Positions 24,455 to 33,545 are shown, counted from the stretch's first letter. The stretch: DNA of 64,000 nt from Haloferula luteola (GCF_014201715.1 NZ_JACHFD010000002.1:186001-250000), one strand, 5' to 3'. Made by a program: numbers and translations. The notes: a model not told the origin generated them from the letters alone.

Positions 24455-24625
24455 TTACGGAGTGCCCCCCCTGACAGCGCGACTGATGGCGGAAATCACC
24501 AAAAGCACGAGGAAGATCACGAAGAGCACCTGCGCCACCGTCGAGGCAGCCCCGGCAACTCCTGAAAAACCGAGCAAGCCGGCGATCAAAGCCAGCACGA
24601 AGAAGATAAGAGTCCATTTCAACAT
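24455..24625 (-). CDS. DUF1328 (YtjA-type) small membrane protein
   Basis: A 56-residue protein of two membrane helices: MLKWTLIFFVLALIAGLLGF, then GVAGAASTVAQ as the loop, and VLFVIFLVLLVISAIS, ending in RAVRGGTP. This is the DUF1328/YtjA family, often stress-induced and of unknown function. Unlike most starts in this window it has a purine-rich AAAGGAAA sequence 6 bp ahead of the ATG, so it may be strongly translated. Confidence 0.88.
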   Translation of the reverse strand: MLKWTLIFFVLALIAGLLGFSGVAGAASTVAQVLFVIFLVLLVISAISRAVRGGTP

Positions 24626-24889
24626 AAGTTTCCTTTCGTCGTTTCATGTTCGTCATCGCAGTCCCGATGCCGACCTAGCCACGACCCCCTTTTCATGCTG
24701 ATATTGAGCGTCTTGCACTGTTCGAACGATATCTCCGACGCCTTCTCAGCAATGCAATCTGCATCGTTGCCATCCCCACTCATCGTTTCTCGCAATCCGC
24801 TTTCCGCCCGTCACTCAACGCCAAGGCCAAACGCGCGGAAATACGGCCAGATACTCGACAGTCGAGAAGGGCAGGTACATCCTAGCCGC

Positions 24890-25462
24890 ATGCTTCGCCT
24901 CGCCCTTGGCGTTCTCGCCCTCACGATCAGCTGCATTTCCGCGGCCCCGGAGATTGCGGGGGTGCGGATCGCCGACATCTATCGTCAGCTCAAATCTTCT
25001 CAAGAGATCGCTATTCAAGCGGAAGCGGCAAAAACGGCCGTCGCCGAAGACCCCCGCTTTGACGCCCTCCGAGAGGTGCAGCTGCAAATGGAGGACCTCA
25101 AATCCCAGATTTCCACGCTCGAAGAAGGAGATACGGCGGCCGCCGAACGGCTGCGTCAGCAACTCATTGTGAAAAGCGACGAGGAGGTTTCGCTTCGAAA
25201 AGAAGTGATTGTTTTCCAAGGCGAGCAATTCAAGGCCATCCACCGTCGTATGGTGGACCAAATGGAGGCAGAACTTGCGAAACTCCACGCGAAAGCTGCC
25301 GAAATCGCCACCACCCACGGATACCCGTTGCTCATCGACCTCTCCGGGAAAACCAATACCACACTTCCCTTCGTCATCTATGCCAAGGATCCGGTAGATC
25401 TCACCGACCTGGTACTTGCCGATTGCGAACTCATCGATTCGACCGAAACTCCCGAACCCTGA
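24890..25462 (+). CDS. OmpH/Skp-like periplasmic protein
   Basis: A 190-residue protein with a signal peptide (MLRLALGVLALTISCISA). It continues IAGVRIADIYRQLKSS, where Skp-type chaperones have a similar opening strand, then a long charged coiled-coil (about 45-145), and closes with a strand-rich segment ending HGYPLLIDLSGK. The layout fits the trimeric, jellyfish-like OmpH/Skp fold that holds unfolded outer-membrane proteins. Similarity is by pattern only. It is followed 17 bp later by a coiled-coil membrane protein, probably in one operon. Confidence 0.65.
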   Translation: MLRLALGVLALTISCISAAPEIAGVRIADIYRQLKSSQEIAIQAEAAKTAVAEDPRFDALREVQLQMEDLKSQISTLEEGDTAAAERLRQQLIVKSDEEVSLRKEVIVFQGEQFKAIHRRMVDQMEAELAKLHAKAAEIATTHGYPLLIDLSGKTNTTLPFVIYAKDPVDLTDLVLADCELIDSTETPEP

Positions 25463-25479
25463 TCACTCCTCCCCATTTC

Positions 25480-25989
25480 ATGGAAAACTTCACCGACATT
25501 TTGAAGCAGCCCTTCGTCTGGGGCTTGGCACTTGGCCTCATCCTCGCCTTCTTTGCGTGGAAATCTGGCATTTCGACCAAGATCCGCCTGTCTCGCGACA
25601 TCCGGCGCCTCGAAAATGAACTACGCGAGCTCCAGGGCCACTTGAATACCCAGCTCAAAATCAACGCGCAGGGCAATCAATCCCTGCAGGATGAGCTCAA
25701 GACTCTCAAGGAGCAGAACGAAAACCTTCGGATCTCCAATGCCACCCTTCAATCGAAACCCGGTCGGGCTGAAGTGAAGCAATACCAGATCATGGAGGCG
25801 GCCGTTCGCCAAATGCGTGAGCAGGCGCCTGGATTCGCCCCAGCTTGGGAGAAAGCCCTGCGGGATGCAGAAAGTGAATTTGAAGCAGGCGAAAATGGTC
25901 TGCGCCGCCTCGTCCGCAAAGTCATGCCCGCCATCGGCTACCAAGCCGGCAACGGCGGTGCCGGTGACGACAAAGACGATCCCAACTGA
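25480..25989 (+). CDS. Single-pass membrane coiled-coil protein, function unknown
   Basis: A 169-residue protein. One membrane helix near the N-terminus (FVWGLALGLILAFFAW) is followed by a coiled coil (about 33-100: IRRLENELRELQGHL, then LQDELKTLKEQNENL). A basic helical domain comes next (MEAAVRQMREQAPGFAPAWE, GLRRLVRKVMPAI), with an acidic tail GDDKDDPN. It is probably an inner-membrane-anchored cytoplasmic scaffold. I recognise no family. It lies in the same direction as the OmpH-like gene (17 bp gap) and the AraC gene (23 bp gap). Confidence 0.7.
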   Translation: MENFTDILKQPFVWGLALGLILAFFAWKSGISTKIRLSRDIRRLENELRELQGHLNTQLKINAQGNQSLQDELKTLKEQNENLRISNATLQSKPGRAEVKQYQIMEAAVRQMREQAPGFAPAWEKALRDAESEFEAGENGLRRLVRKVMPAIGYQAGNGGAGDDKDDPN

Positions 25990-26012
25990 GTGTCTGCCCC
26001 GGTTCCCCAACC

Positions 26013-27167
26013 GTGAGCCCACTCCAAGCACTGCTTCACGCTCTCGACCGCTCCGCCATCGAGTGGGAAAACCGGCGAATCACAGCTCTCGAACTTCCCC
26101 CAGGTCCAAGCCTTGACGAGATCCTCGTTCTGGAAGGGCCTGGGATTTTTTTTTCTTGGGACAAGAAGGGAAAATCGCTGACGACCAGCCCGATCCTCCC
26201 AGGCCGCTGCGCCACGTCTGCCGAAGGAGGCTCCTGGCTCGCCCTCACCTGTCCCGATCAAAGCCTCATGATCGGACGCCTGAATGCCCCGACACTTTCC
26301 CTTTCCGATCCCGAGTGGATCGCAGAATTCCGTCCTCAAATTCTCGATTGGGCCACGACTCCAACCCCATGGGATCCACCAGCTCGTTGGATGGGGACCC
26401 TTGGCAAAGCAGCTCAGGCCATCCACCTGATCGTCCGACTACGACAAGCCTTGGCTGAAGCAGTCACCCTAAAATCGCATCAAGCTCCCCGCTCTCGCCA
26501 CCAAAACCTCCCGGGAGAACTCCACGAATGGCTCAATGCGCAGTGGCCGCATGCTCCGACCATCGAAGAGGCCGCAGAGCATTTCTCCATCAGTCGGCGC
26601 CACTTTTCCCGCGCGTTGGAGCAAACCAGCCACTTTCCCTACTCCCGGCATCTCGCCGTTTCCCGCAATCTCCTCGCTCGTGATCTCCTCATTCGCAGTT
26701 CGGACGGCATTAAGGAAATCGCCGCTGCCTGTGGATTTGCCGGCCATGAACCGTTCATTCGCTCTTTCAAAGAGTGGACCTCATGGACCCCTCTTCAATT
26801 CCGAAAGGAATGGCAACGCCGCCTCAAGAAACAAGCTACCTTGAAGGAGCTGTGTCAAATGGGGCCCCGCCAAAGACTCGCTCAGCAATCGGAATTCCCC
26901 ACCGAAGCCTTACCGGAGCCATTCCCTTCCTTCCATACGCTGATCGTCGCGAATCCTCACCGTACCCCGTTGGAGGTCTTCCATCATCCTTCCCCCGGCG
27001 TTCGTCACCGCATGGCACTGCTCTCCGAGGGCCAACTGCATTTTCTTCCCTCTTCCGAAGCGGGGACGATTTGGCAAATTGAGTCGCCTCACACAAATGG
27101 GCCTCAATTCTTCACCATGCCCGCCGATCACGCTGAGATCGTTCTCGAGACCACCCGTTCTTCCTGA
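26013..27167 (+). CDS. AraC-type regulator with centrally placed HTH
   Basis: A 384-residue protein; the best start is a GTG at 26013. Residues 1-165 show no known sensor domain. Residues about 168-270 are an AraC-type double HTH: IEEAAEHFSISRRHFSRALEQ, then IKEIAAACGFAGHEPFIRSF and TPLQFRKEW. Another 114 residues follow, ending in a beta-rich segment (PLEVFHHPSPGVRHRMALLSEG). AraC HTHs are normally C-terminal, so the tail is unusual. The target is unknown; it may regulate its own operon with the two upstream genes. Confidence 0.8.
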   Translation: MSPLQALLHALDRSAIEWENRRITALELPPGPSLDEILVLEGPGIFFSWDKKGKSLTTSPILPGRCATSAEGGSWLALTCPDQSLMIGRLNAPTLSLSDPEWIAEFRPQILDWATTPTPWDPPARWMGTLGKAAQAIHLIVRLRQALAEAVTLKSHQAPRSRHQNLPGELHEWLNAQWPHAPTIEEAAEHFSISRRHFSRALEQTSHFPYSRHLAVSRNLLARDLLIRSSDGIKEIAAACGFAGHEPFIRSFKEWTSWTPLQFRKEWQRRLKKQATLKELCQMGPRQRLAQQSEFPTEALPEPFPSFHTLIVANPHRTPLEVFHHPSPGVRHRMALLSEGQLHFLPSSEAGTIWQIESPHTNGPQFFTMPADHAEIVLETTRSS

Positions 27168-27172
27168 AAACC

Positions 27173-27201
27173 AAAAAGCCGCATCCTTATCGGATGCGGC
27201 T
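27173..27201 (-). terminator. Intrinsic terminator of the sigma factor gene
   Basis: Perfect 10-bp arms AGCCGCATCC and GGATGCGGCT with a 5-base loop. On the minus strand they run into TTTTTGG. It lies 25 bp past the sigma-factor stop and 6 bp past the convergent AraC gene, and may serve both. Confidence 0.85.
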
Positions 27202-27225
27202 CTGAAATGGGGTCATCTCTGAAAC

Positions 27226-28077
27226 TCAGCCGGCAGCGGCGCCGTCGGCGACCTTCGGCAGCGGGAGTTCCTTGCGGCGCAGCGCCTTGCGCATTTTCGT
27301 CAGTGCCACGTTCTGGAGCTGGCGAATCCGTTCACGGGTGACGCCAAACTCACGACCCACTTCCTCCAAAGTCATCGGCTTTTTGCCATTCAAGCCAAAG
27401 CGCTCGTCAATGATACGGCGCTCCCGCTGATCGAGGATGGCCAACAGATCGTCCAATTCTCCATGCAGGTTCTTGTCACTCAGCGCGTCGAGGGGATTCT
27501 CCGCACGATCATCGCCAATGATTTCACCATACTCGGTCGCCTCGCCTTCGTTGACTGGAGCATCGAGAGAGGTCGGGCGTTGCGAAGCCTGCTTGAGCAT
27601 CGCTAGCTTACGGCGCGGCAAGCCAATCTCATCCGCCAATTCCTCGTCGGTAGGCTCGCGGCCCAGAACCTCGGCCAACATCGTGGAGATGCGGCGCATC
27701 TTGGCGATCTTATCGACCATGTGAACAGGCAGACGGATCGTCTTGCTCTGATTGGCCAAAGCCCGCTTGATGGATTGCTTGATCCACCAGGCTGCGTAAG
27801 TGGAGAGCTTGCCTCCCTTTTCAGGGTCGAAACGCTCGACAGCCTTCATAAGGCCAATATTGCCCTCCGAAATGAGGTCGGAGAGGGGCAAACCATAACC
27901 TGCGTAGTCCTGGGCAATTTTGACCACCAGTCGCAGGTTTGCATTGATCATGTGAGTGCGAGCCGCCTTGTCTCCCTGCTGGATGCGGGCGGCCAACTCG
28001 ACCTCTTCCTCTGGAGAGAGAAGAGGAGTTTTCGAAATTTCGCGAAGGTACAGCTTCAGATTTGAGTCGCTTTCCAT
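27226..28077 (-). CDS. RNA polymerase sigma-70 family factor (group 1/2)
   Basis: A 283-residue sigma factor. Region 1.2 is SNLKLYLREISKTPLLSPEEE. Region 2 has LRLVVKIAQDYAGYGLPLSDLI and the -10 recognition helix YAAWWIKQSIKRAL. Region 3 is RRISTMLAEVLGREPTDEEL. Region 4 is MTLEEVGREFGVTRERIRQLQ, with the -35 HTH. It lacks the long region 1.1 and the non-conserved insertion of E. coli RpoD, so its size is that of RpoS/SigA-like factors. Whether it is the housekeeping or an alternative factor cannot be decided from this window. Confidence 0.92.
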   Translation of the reverse strand: MESDSNLKLYLREISKTPLLSPEEEVELAARIQQGDKAARTHMINANLRLVVKIAQDYAGYGLPLSDLISEGNIGLMKAVERFDPEKGGKLSTYAAWWIKQSIKRALANQSKTIRLPVHMVDKIAKMRRISTMLAEVLGREPTDEELADEIGLPRRKLAMLKQASQRPTSLDAPVNEGEATEYGEIIGDDRAENPLDALSDKNLHGELDDLLAILDQRERRIIDERFGLNGKKPMTLEEVGREFGVTRERIRQLQNVALTKMRKALRRKELPLPKVADGAAAG

Positions 28078-28481
28078 ATCCGTCAGTGAGGTTTAGATTG
28101 AAATGCAGGAAATCTGGTTTCCATGAGTGAAACGCCGCAGAGGGAACTTTTATTCCAAATTTCGCCTCAGAATTTGTAATCACATCGTGGTCACCGAGGG
28201 TGCCCGCTTGTTCTCGCAAAATAACCAGCAAACAACGTACCTTGGCACCGATCAGGTGTCAAACTCTCCGTGAGACCCTAAGATTAAGGCCCTTTCAGCC
28301 TTTGGGGATCCTCGCTAGCCTATCCCCGCCATCGGTCAAATCGTCCCAACTGTGGCAAAACGCAGCGGGCAAAGTGCAATCTTGTCGCACTTCACCGAGA
28401 TTTCCTGATGCTCGGGCCGATTTCCTTCCTTCCCCGCGAAAGATCCGCTTCTTTCGAACCGAACGTTAGATCCACCTCATC
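28078..28481. other. Intergenic region between divergent sigma factor and ABCG transporter genes
   Basis: 404 bp with no convincing ORF on either strand. It must hold the promoters of both genes; I could not place a confident -35/-10 pair. The only structure seen is a short inverted pair, AAGTGC (28372-28377) and GCACTT (28387-28392), about 90 bp ahead of the transporter start. Confidence 0.6.
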
Positions 28482-30191
28482 GTGCTCGAACTCCAAGACG
28501 TATGCTTTTCCATCTCCAAAGGCGGAGAAACCGTATTGTTGGTGGATCACGTTTCCATCCGCGTCCCGAAGGGCCATTTCATGGCCATCGTAGGCCCTTC
28601 GGGATGCGGTAAAACCACGCTCCTACGCACCATCGCCGGCTTGAACCCAGAGTCGGCCGGCGCCTTGTTTTGGGAGGGCCGAAATCTCTCCGAGGAGCAG
28701 GATTTTGAGCCTTCCGAGATCGGCTATGTTCCTCAGTTCTCCATCGCCTACGATCCTCTGACGGTAGACGAATCCATCGAGGCCGCCACACGTCTCCGGG
28801 TGAAAACCCGCAATGCCCAGGATCTGGACCATCGCATCGACCGGGTGCTCGAAGAAACCGGCCTCACCGCGATTGCTGACCGCCAAGTTCGGGTCCTTTC
28901 AGGAGGACAAAAGCGACGGCTGGGCCTGGCCATGGAGCTGGTATCCAATCCCAAGCTCCTCTTGTGTGATGAAGTCACTAGTGGACTCGACCCCCGGTCA
29001 GAGCGGGAAGTGGTGCGCCTCCTCCACGATCTCTCCCGACACGATGGCCGAACCGTCCTCTCCGTCACCCACTCTCTGGCTCACTTGGAACTCTACGACT
29101 CCATCCTCGTGCTGCACGAAGGAAAGGTCGCCTTCCACGGCCCGCCGGAGCTCCTTACCCACTACTTCTCCGTCGACGATACCGAAGAAATATACCCAAA
29201 GCTCGCCACACAGCCCAGCGAGCGCTGGCTGACGTCGTGGTCAAAACACCGGGAGGCCTATGAGGGCAAAATGTTGACCAGCGAGCCTCCGCTCCCTTCC
29301 GAAGTGCCAACACCCGCCGAGACCTCAGCTCTCCCCGCCCCTGGGTTTCTCGTGCAACTGGGGACTCTGCTCTCTCGACGGTGGCGGATCTTCTTCCGAG
29401 ATAAGGGACAAATCTTCCTCCAGCTGGCGATCATCGTCTGCTTTCCGATTCTCGTCACGCTGTTCTCGGACAAGGCCGAGGGCCCGATTTCAAGCTTATC
29501 CGATGCCCGCCAAGAGAGCCTCCAAGCCGAACTCCAAGAGCAACGCATGGTTCGACAAGAGCAAGTCAAGGTCGGCTCAGCGGTGAGCGGGATCATCATG
29601 TTTCAAGTCATTCTCCTTTCCCTGATGGGCTCAAACAATTCCGCCCGAGAAGTCGCGGGGGAACGACCCATCTTCGAAAAGGAGAAATTTGGAGGCCTGC
29701 GGCCCTCCGCCTACCTGGCCAGCAAGATCATCTTCCTCGGAGTTCTGGTGGTCGTTCAATCGACATGGATGGCAGCATTCGTGAACTTTTTTGGCAGCTT
29801 CCGGGGCGACTTCACCAGCCATCTGCTGTTTTTGACCTTGGTCAATGCCGCGATGACTGCGGTGTGTCTGGCCATCTCCGCCCTGATGAAAACCGCTGAA
29901 CAGGCCTCCCTGCTGTCGATCTACTTGGTGGGCTTCCAGCTTCCACTTTCAGGAGCCGTCCTTGCGCTTCCCGAACAAGTCGAAAACTGCACGCGACCCT
30001 TCATTTCTGCCTACTGGGCTTGGTCTGGAAGCGTCAGCGCGTTGGATGGTAAGGTCCTCAATGCGGTCAAGTCCGTGATCGACACCTCCCTATCCACCCA
30101 TTCATCCTGCCTGTTCACGCTGTCACTTCACGTCCTGGTCGGTCTGATTGCCGCTTCCATCGGCATTCGCCGCCACCATTGGCAACATTGA
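28482..30191 (+). CDS. ABCG-like fused ABC transporter (ATPase-permease)
   Basis: A 569-residue half-transporter starting with GTG. The N-terminal ATPase has Walker A GPSGCGKT (38-45), signature LSGGQKRRLG (139-148) and Walker B LLLCDE followed by VTSGLDPRSE. A linker (about 215-300) leads to an ABC2-type membrane domain with about six helices and the element ERPIFEKEKFGGLRPSAY. ATPase-first order and this element recall the White/ABCG family common in eukaryotes. The complete transporter would be a dimer. Two exported proteins follow at 30228 and 30657. The substrate is unknown; lipid or hydrophobic export is typical of relatives. Confidence 0.88.
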   Translation: MLELQDVCFSISKGGETVLLVDHVSIRVPKGHFMAIVGPSGCGKTTLLRTIAGLNPESAGALFWEGRNLSEEQDFEPSEIGYVPQFSIAYDPLTVDESIEAATRLRVKTRNAQDLDHRIDRVLEETGLTAIADRQVRVLSGGQKRRLGLAMELVSNPKLLLCDEVTSGLDPRSEREVVRLLHDLSRHDGRTVLSVTHSLAHLELYDSILVLHEGKVAFHGPPELLTHYFSVDDTEEIYPKLATQPSERWLTSWSKHREAYEGKMLTSEPPLPSEVPTPAETSALPAPGFLVQLGTLLSRRWRIFFRDKGQIFLQLAIIVCFPILVTLFSDKAEGPISSLSDARQESLQAELQEQRMVRQEQVKVGSAVSGIIMFQVILLSLMGSNNSAREVAGERPIFEKEKFGGLRPSAYLASKIIFLGVLVVVQSTWMAAFVNFFGSFRGDFTSHLLFLTLVNAAMTAVCLAISALMKTAEQASLLSIYLVGFQLPLSGAVLALPEQVENCTRPFISAYWAWSGSVSALDGKVLNAVKSVIDTSLSTHSSCLFTLSLHVLVGLIAASIGIRRHHWQH

Positions 30192-30227
30192 TCCCCCCTA
30201 TCCACCCTTACCCTTCACTCGCCTATC

Positions 30228-30635
30228 ATGCCTCGCCGCGCCAGTTCTGGACCCAAACCCACCCTTATCGTCAGTCTCATCGCGATCGCGGTGCTCGCCT
30301 TCGTCGGGGGCAAGGCGTGGATCGGTCAAAAGGGTTCCTCCTCGCCCCTCGACGGCGCCCCCTTGGATATGGTTCAGGTCGAAATCAATTCCAATGCCCT
30401 CCGCGGCAACAGCTACGTTGTCGATGGCATGATCGATGGAAAACTCGCATGGACCGCCGATCAGGGACAACTCATCTCGCTCCAAGTGGGCGAGAACGAT
30501 CAGGCGCGATTTCTCGGAATCGAGATCCCCGCCGAACTTTCCAAAATCAACATTGAGCGGGGCCGCCACTACGCCTTCCGCGTCCGCTTTCGGGACCGCG
30601 GCATCGCCGTCGCCGAAGCGGTCCAGCCGCTCTAA
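30228..30635 (+). CDS. Membrane-anchored small beta-domain protein, function unknown
   Basis: A 135-residue protein. A basic N-terminus (MPRRASSGPKPT) and one membrane helix (LIVSLIAIAVLAFVGGKAWI) precede a compact, probably all-beta domain of about 90 residues (MVQVEINSNALRGNSYVV through RFRDRGIAVAEAVQPL). I recognise no family. It lies 36 bp after the ABCG gene and 21 bp before the large exported protein, in the same direction. It may be an accessory subunit of that transporter on the periplasmic side. Confidence 0.7.
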   Translation: MPRRASSGPKPTLIVSLIAIAVLAFVGGKAWIGQKGSSSPLDGAPLDMVQVEINSNALRGNSYVVDGMIDGKLAWTADQGQLISLQVGENDQARFLGIEIPAELSKINIERGRHYAFRVRFRDRGIAVAEAVQPL

Positions 30636-30656
30636 AACCATCGCATCCCTCTCTCG

Positions 30657-32531
30657 ATGAAGCCGCTCTGCCTTCTTGCTGCCACCAGCTCGCTCGCCTT
30701 CTCCCAGGTCTACGTTCCCCCTCCTGCCGATCATTCGCAGGCGGACCGCACGCCACAGGACACCGTCGTCCGACGCGATTCCAAGCCGACGTCCGCCCCA
30801 CCGCTCGCCGGCAACGAGCTCCCTTTTCTGGACCCATCGAGCGAACTTGTCTCCTGGAACGGCCACAGCTGGTCCGCCACGGACAACCGACTCGTTTCGG
30901 CACGATTCGAGCGTTACCTCAATGAACCGGCGGACGATTCCGAGCAGGCAGTCGAATACCGCAAGACCATTGCCGAAATCCTCGCCTGCATTTCACCCCA
31001 CCACGAAGGAGGCCCGGATTTCTCGGGAGGAGTCGCCTTGCTCCCCCGAGCCTCTTCCTACCCGGGCGACGCCAAGCTCTGCGATTCCCTTTCCCAAGCG
31101 ATCTATGCCGCTGTCCTCGCCAAAAAGGACGTCCGCGCCACCAAGGCCTTGATGGAGGCGATGGAGCAGGAAAAACAACGGATGATCCACAATGCTGACG
31201 TCATGGCAGCAAAGACCCGTGTCAACCAGACGCGAGAGACAAAAGGAGGAAACAACGAGACGGTCACCGAAAGGGTTCCGAAAAATGGCACCGGAACCGA
31301 CTCTCTTGAATACAAGGACACCGTCAAGCGGGCCGCCGAGATCGATGCGCTCTCCAAGGCCAATCGCGCCAAAGGGGAACTTCAGATCATCCAGGCCAAG
31401 GCTCAATACCAAGCCTTGATGGTTCAGTTCTTCGGTCAACGGCGATTTGAGCACGTCCTCATGGCAGCGAGGTTCTATCATCAGGTCTTCAAGGATGGCG
31501 ACAATGAGCTGAGGATCGACAAGAACTCCGACCTTTCCAAGATGCTCCTCGAAACTTTCGGCACCAGTCCGACCGTCGCAGCTCTCGACTCTCTGGCGAG
31601 TGAGGCCATCCGAGATGTCGACAAAGGCGTCGAAGCCTTCGAATTCCTTTCGGAAAGAGGCGAACTGGAAAGTGCCTCCAAACGCCTCAGCGAAGCCTAC
31701 ATGGTCGGTGAATTCATGCCGACGATTCAGACCCTGCCCCGGGAAAAGAAGCGGAAGATCCTCGAATACGTACGAGAGTCATACAAGTTGATCGCCGCCA
31801 TTGACGCCAAGGATTACGCCACCGCCGAATCGCTGATCGATGGCCTGAAAGAAACAGCATCCGATTTTGATGCCACCAAACCGACGGCAGCGATTGCCAC
31901 CTTCACGCGGGTGAGCAACATGCACATCGATGCCGCCAAGCACGCCGCCGCTCAAGGCGACACCGACAAGGCCGCATCCGAGATCCAAAGCGCCATGGAA
32001 GTTTGGCCACAAAACCCCAAACTCGCGGAATTTGACCAACTCGTCTCTCAAAGCAGTGGCCTCACTCAGATTCGAAATGATTTCGATCGCCTGATCAGCG
32101 AGAGCAACTTTCGCGAGATTCACCGCCGCCAATATGAGATCGCACCGGCAATCCACGGGGATGCCACTCGCGAATCCGCCTTCAAACAGATCATCGGCAA
32201 TATCTTCCGCATCGACGGAGCTCTGGCCAAAGCGTCTGAGTTCGAAAAGATGGATCAATCCTATGCCGCGTGGGAGCAGCTCGCGACACTTCGGGAGGAA
32301 TTCCCAGATGACCCCAAACTTGGGCGCAAGCTCGAACAACTTGCTCCCAATGTCGCGGATTTCACCAAAGCACTCGACCAGGCCCAAACTTTCGAGAACC
32401 GAAGCGACTCTCAGGTGGGTTCCGCTCTAAGCTGGTATCTCAAAGCCCGATCCATCTACCCGGCTAGCTCGCTGGCTCAGTCTGGGATCGACCGCCTCAC
32501 CGAACAAATCCTTCCAGGGGCCACACCTTGA
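30657..32531 (+). CDS. Large exported helical-repeat protein, function unknown
   Basis: A 624-residue protein with a short signal peptide (MKPLCLLAATSSLAFSQ) and a Pro-rich start (VYVPPPADHSQAD). The body is almost entirely helical and charged, with TPR-like Ala/Tyr/Leu spacing, for example AAKHAAAQGDTDKAASEIQ and the ESLIDGLKETASDFD region. It has few aromatic beta segments and no catalytic motif I can name. The C-terminus reads ALSWYLKARSIYPASSLAQ. It is probably a periplasmic scaffold. It is the last gene of the ABCG operon, and a convergent DUF971 gene begins 23 bp later. Confidence 0.7.
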   Translation: MKPLCLLAATSSLAFSQVYVPPPADHSQADRTPQDTVVRRDSKPTSAPPLAGNELPFLDPSSELVSWNGHSWSATDNRLVSARFERYLNEPADDSEQAVEYRKTIAEILACISPHHEGGPDFSGGVALLPRASSYPGDAKLCDSLSQAIYAAVLAKKDVRATKALMEAMEQEKQRMIHNADVMAAKTRVNQTRETKGGNNETVTERVPKNGTGTDSLEYKDTVKRAAEIDALSKANRAKGELQIIQAKAQYQALMVQFFGQRRFEHVLMAARFYHQVFKDGDNELRIDKNSDLSKMLLETFGTSPTVAALDSLASEAIRDVDKGVEAFEFLSERGELESASKRLSEAYMVGEFMPTIQTLPREKKRKILEYVRESYKLIAAIDAKDYATAESLIDGLKETASDFDATKPTAAIATFTRVSNMHIDAAKHAAAQGDTDKAASEIQSAMEVWPQNPKLAEFDQLVSQSSGLTQIRNDFDRLISESNFREIHRRQYEIAPAIHGDATRESAFKQIIGNIFRIDGALAKASEFEKMDQSYAAWEQLATLREEFPDDPKLGRKLEQLAPNVADFTKALDQAQTFENRSDSQVGSALSWYLKARSIYPASSLAQSGIDRLTEQILPGATP

Positions 32532-32553
32532 TCATGGCGCCGACGCGGCTTGT

Positions 32554-32859
32554 TCAGTTTTCGGCTGCAGCCGCCAGCTGGCGCAAAAGAGGATAGCTGT
32601 AAATCCCTGTGGAGTGGCCATCCGCCCATCGGATCTGCAAACCGTATCCTCCCACGGTCTCCATCCCGGTCACTTCGCATCCCCGATCCCCAATGGTGCT
32701 TGCCGGCACCACCACGCGCCCCAATGCATCGGGTTCGCCCTGACATTGCGCACACGGGCAAGCACGACGAAGCAAAAGGAGAGGTATGTACGCTTCGATG
32801 CCGTCGTCGAAAGCCAAGGCCAATTCACTGCCAATGACGGCGGTATGTTCCAGTTTCAT
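32554..32859 (-). CDS. DUF971 family protein
   Basis: A 101-residue protein with the DUF971 pattern: LRRACPCAQCQGEPD with a Cys pair, followed by YGLQIRWADGHSTGIYSYPLLRQL. The fold is also found at the N-terminus of gamma-butyrobetaine hydroxylases and in proteins linked to iron-sulfur metabolism; the Cys set may bind metal. The ATG overlaps the yggS stop by 4 bp (ATGA). It is thus the third gene of the prc-yggS-DUF971 operon. Confidence 0.9.
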   Translation of the reverse strand: MKLEHTAVIGSELALAFDDGIEAYIPLLLLRRACPCAQCQGEPDALGRVVVPASTIGDRGCEVTGMETVGGYGLQIRWADGHSTGIYSYPLLRQLAAAAEN

Positions 32860-33545
32860 GCCGGATAAAATCGATCTCCAAAGATTGCCGAGCCCACACG
32901 AACCAAAGTCGCACCCTCGGCGATCGCCACTTCGTAGTCCCCACTCATCCCCATGGAAAGCTCGGGCAATGCATGGCCAGAGCTTTCCTGCAGCTCATCT
33001 CGCAACTCGCGCACCTGCCGAAACCATTTCGCGGCCATCGCCGAACTTGCTTCTTCCGGTGGAATCGCCATCAGACCTTGCCATTGAAGATGCTCCAATG
33101 CCATCAGCTCGGCAAACTCCCCGTGAAGGGTTTTGATGGGAAAACCTCCCTTCGAGATCTCCCCGGCAATATTGATCTCCAAAAAAACCTTCGGTCGCAC
33201 GCCCATCTCGTCGGCGATTCGGTCAATATGTCGCGCCAATCGGAGGGAACTCACGCTGTGAATCACGGAGAATGCTTCCAGCACCTTCCTCACCTTGTTG
33301 CGCTGAAGAGTTCCAATGAAATGCCACTCAATATCTGAGGGCAACTCCCTGATCTTCGCCTCTGCCTCTTGCTGGCGACTCTCTCCGAAACTTCTCTGAC
33401 CTGCCTGGTAGGCCTCTTGGATGCTCTCCCAACCAAAGGTCTTCGATACGGCAAGAAGCTGAACTTCGTCACGCGCCCGCCCTCCTTGGTCACAGGCGCG
33501 ATCCATTCGACTTCGAATCTCCCGAAGATGATCGACGATGGGCAT
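32856..33545 (-). CDS. yggS: YggS-family pyridoxal phosphate homeostasis protein
   Basis: A 229-residue single-domain PLP protein. Lys35 in LLAVSKTFG is the cofactor lysine. IEWHFIGTLQRNKVRKVL, VFLEINIAGEISKGGF and LSMGMSGDYEVAIAEGATLVRVGSAIFG are family landmarks. It controls free PLP and amino/keto-acid balance and has no known catalytic turnover. The start at 33545 shares a base with the prc stop (TAATG), favouring coupled translation. Longer in-frame starts upstream lie inside prc and are rejected. Confidence 0.95.
   Translation of the reverse strand: MPIVDHLREIRSRMDRACDQGGRARDEVQLLAVSKTFGWESIQEAYQAGQRSFGESRQQEAEAKIRELPSDIEWHFIGTLQRNKVRKVLEAFSVIHSVSSLRLARHIDRIADEMGVRPKVFLEINIAGEISKGGFPIKTLHGEFAELMALEHLQWQGLMAIPPEEASSAMAAKWFRQVRELRDELQESSGHALPELSMGMSGDYEVAIAEGATLVRVGSAIFGDRFYPA

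Noticed and set aside
24238-24455. Possible short ORF (about 37 residues) upstream of lpxR on the minus strand
   Set aside because: No start signal and a composition like non-coding sequence; the hairpin and palindrome explain the stretch better.
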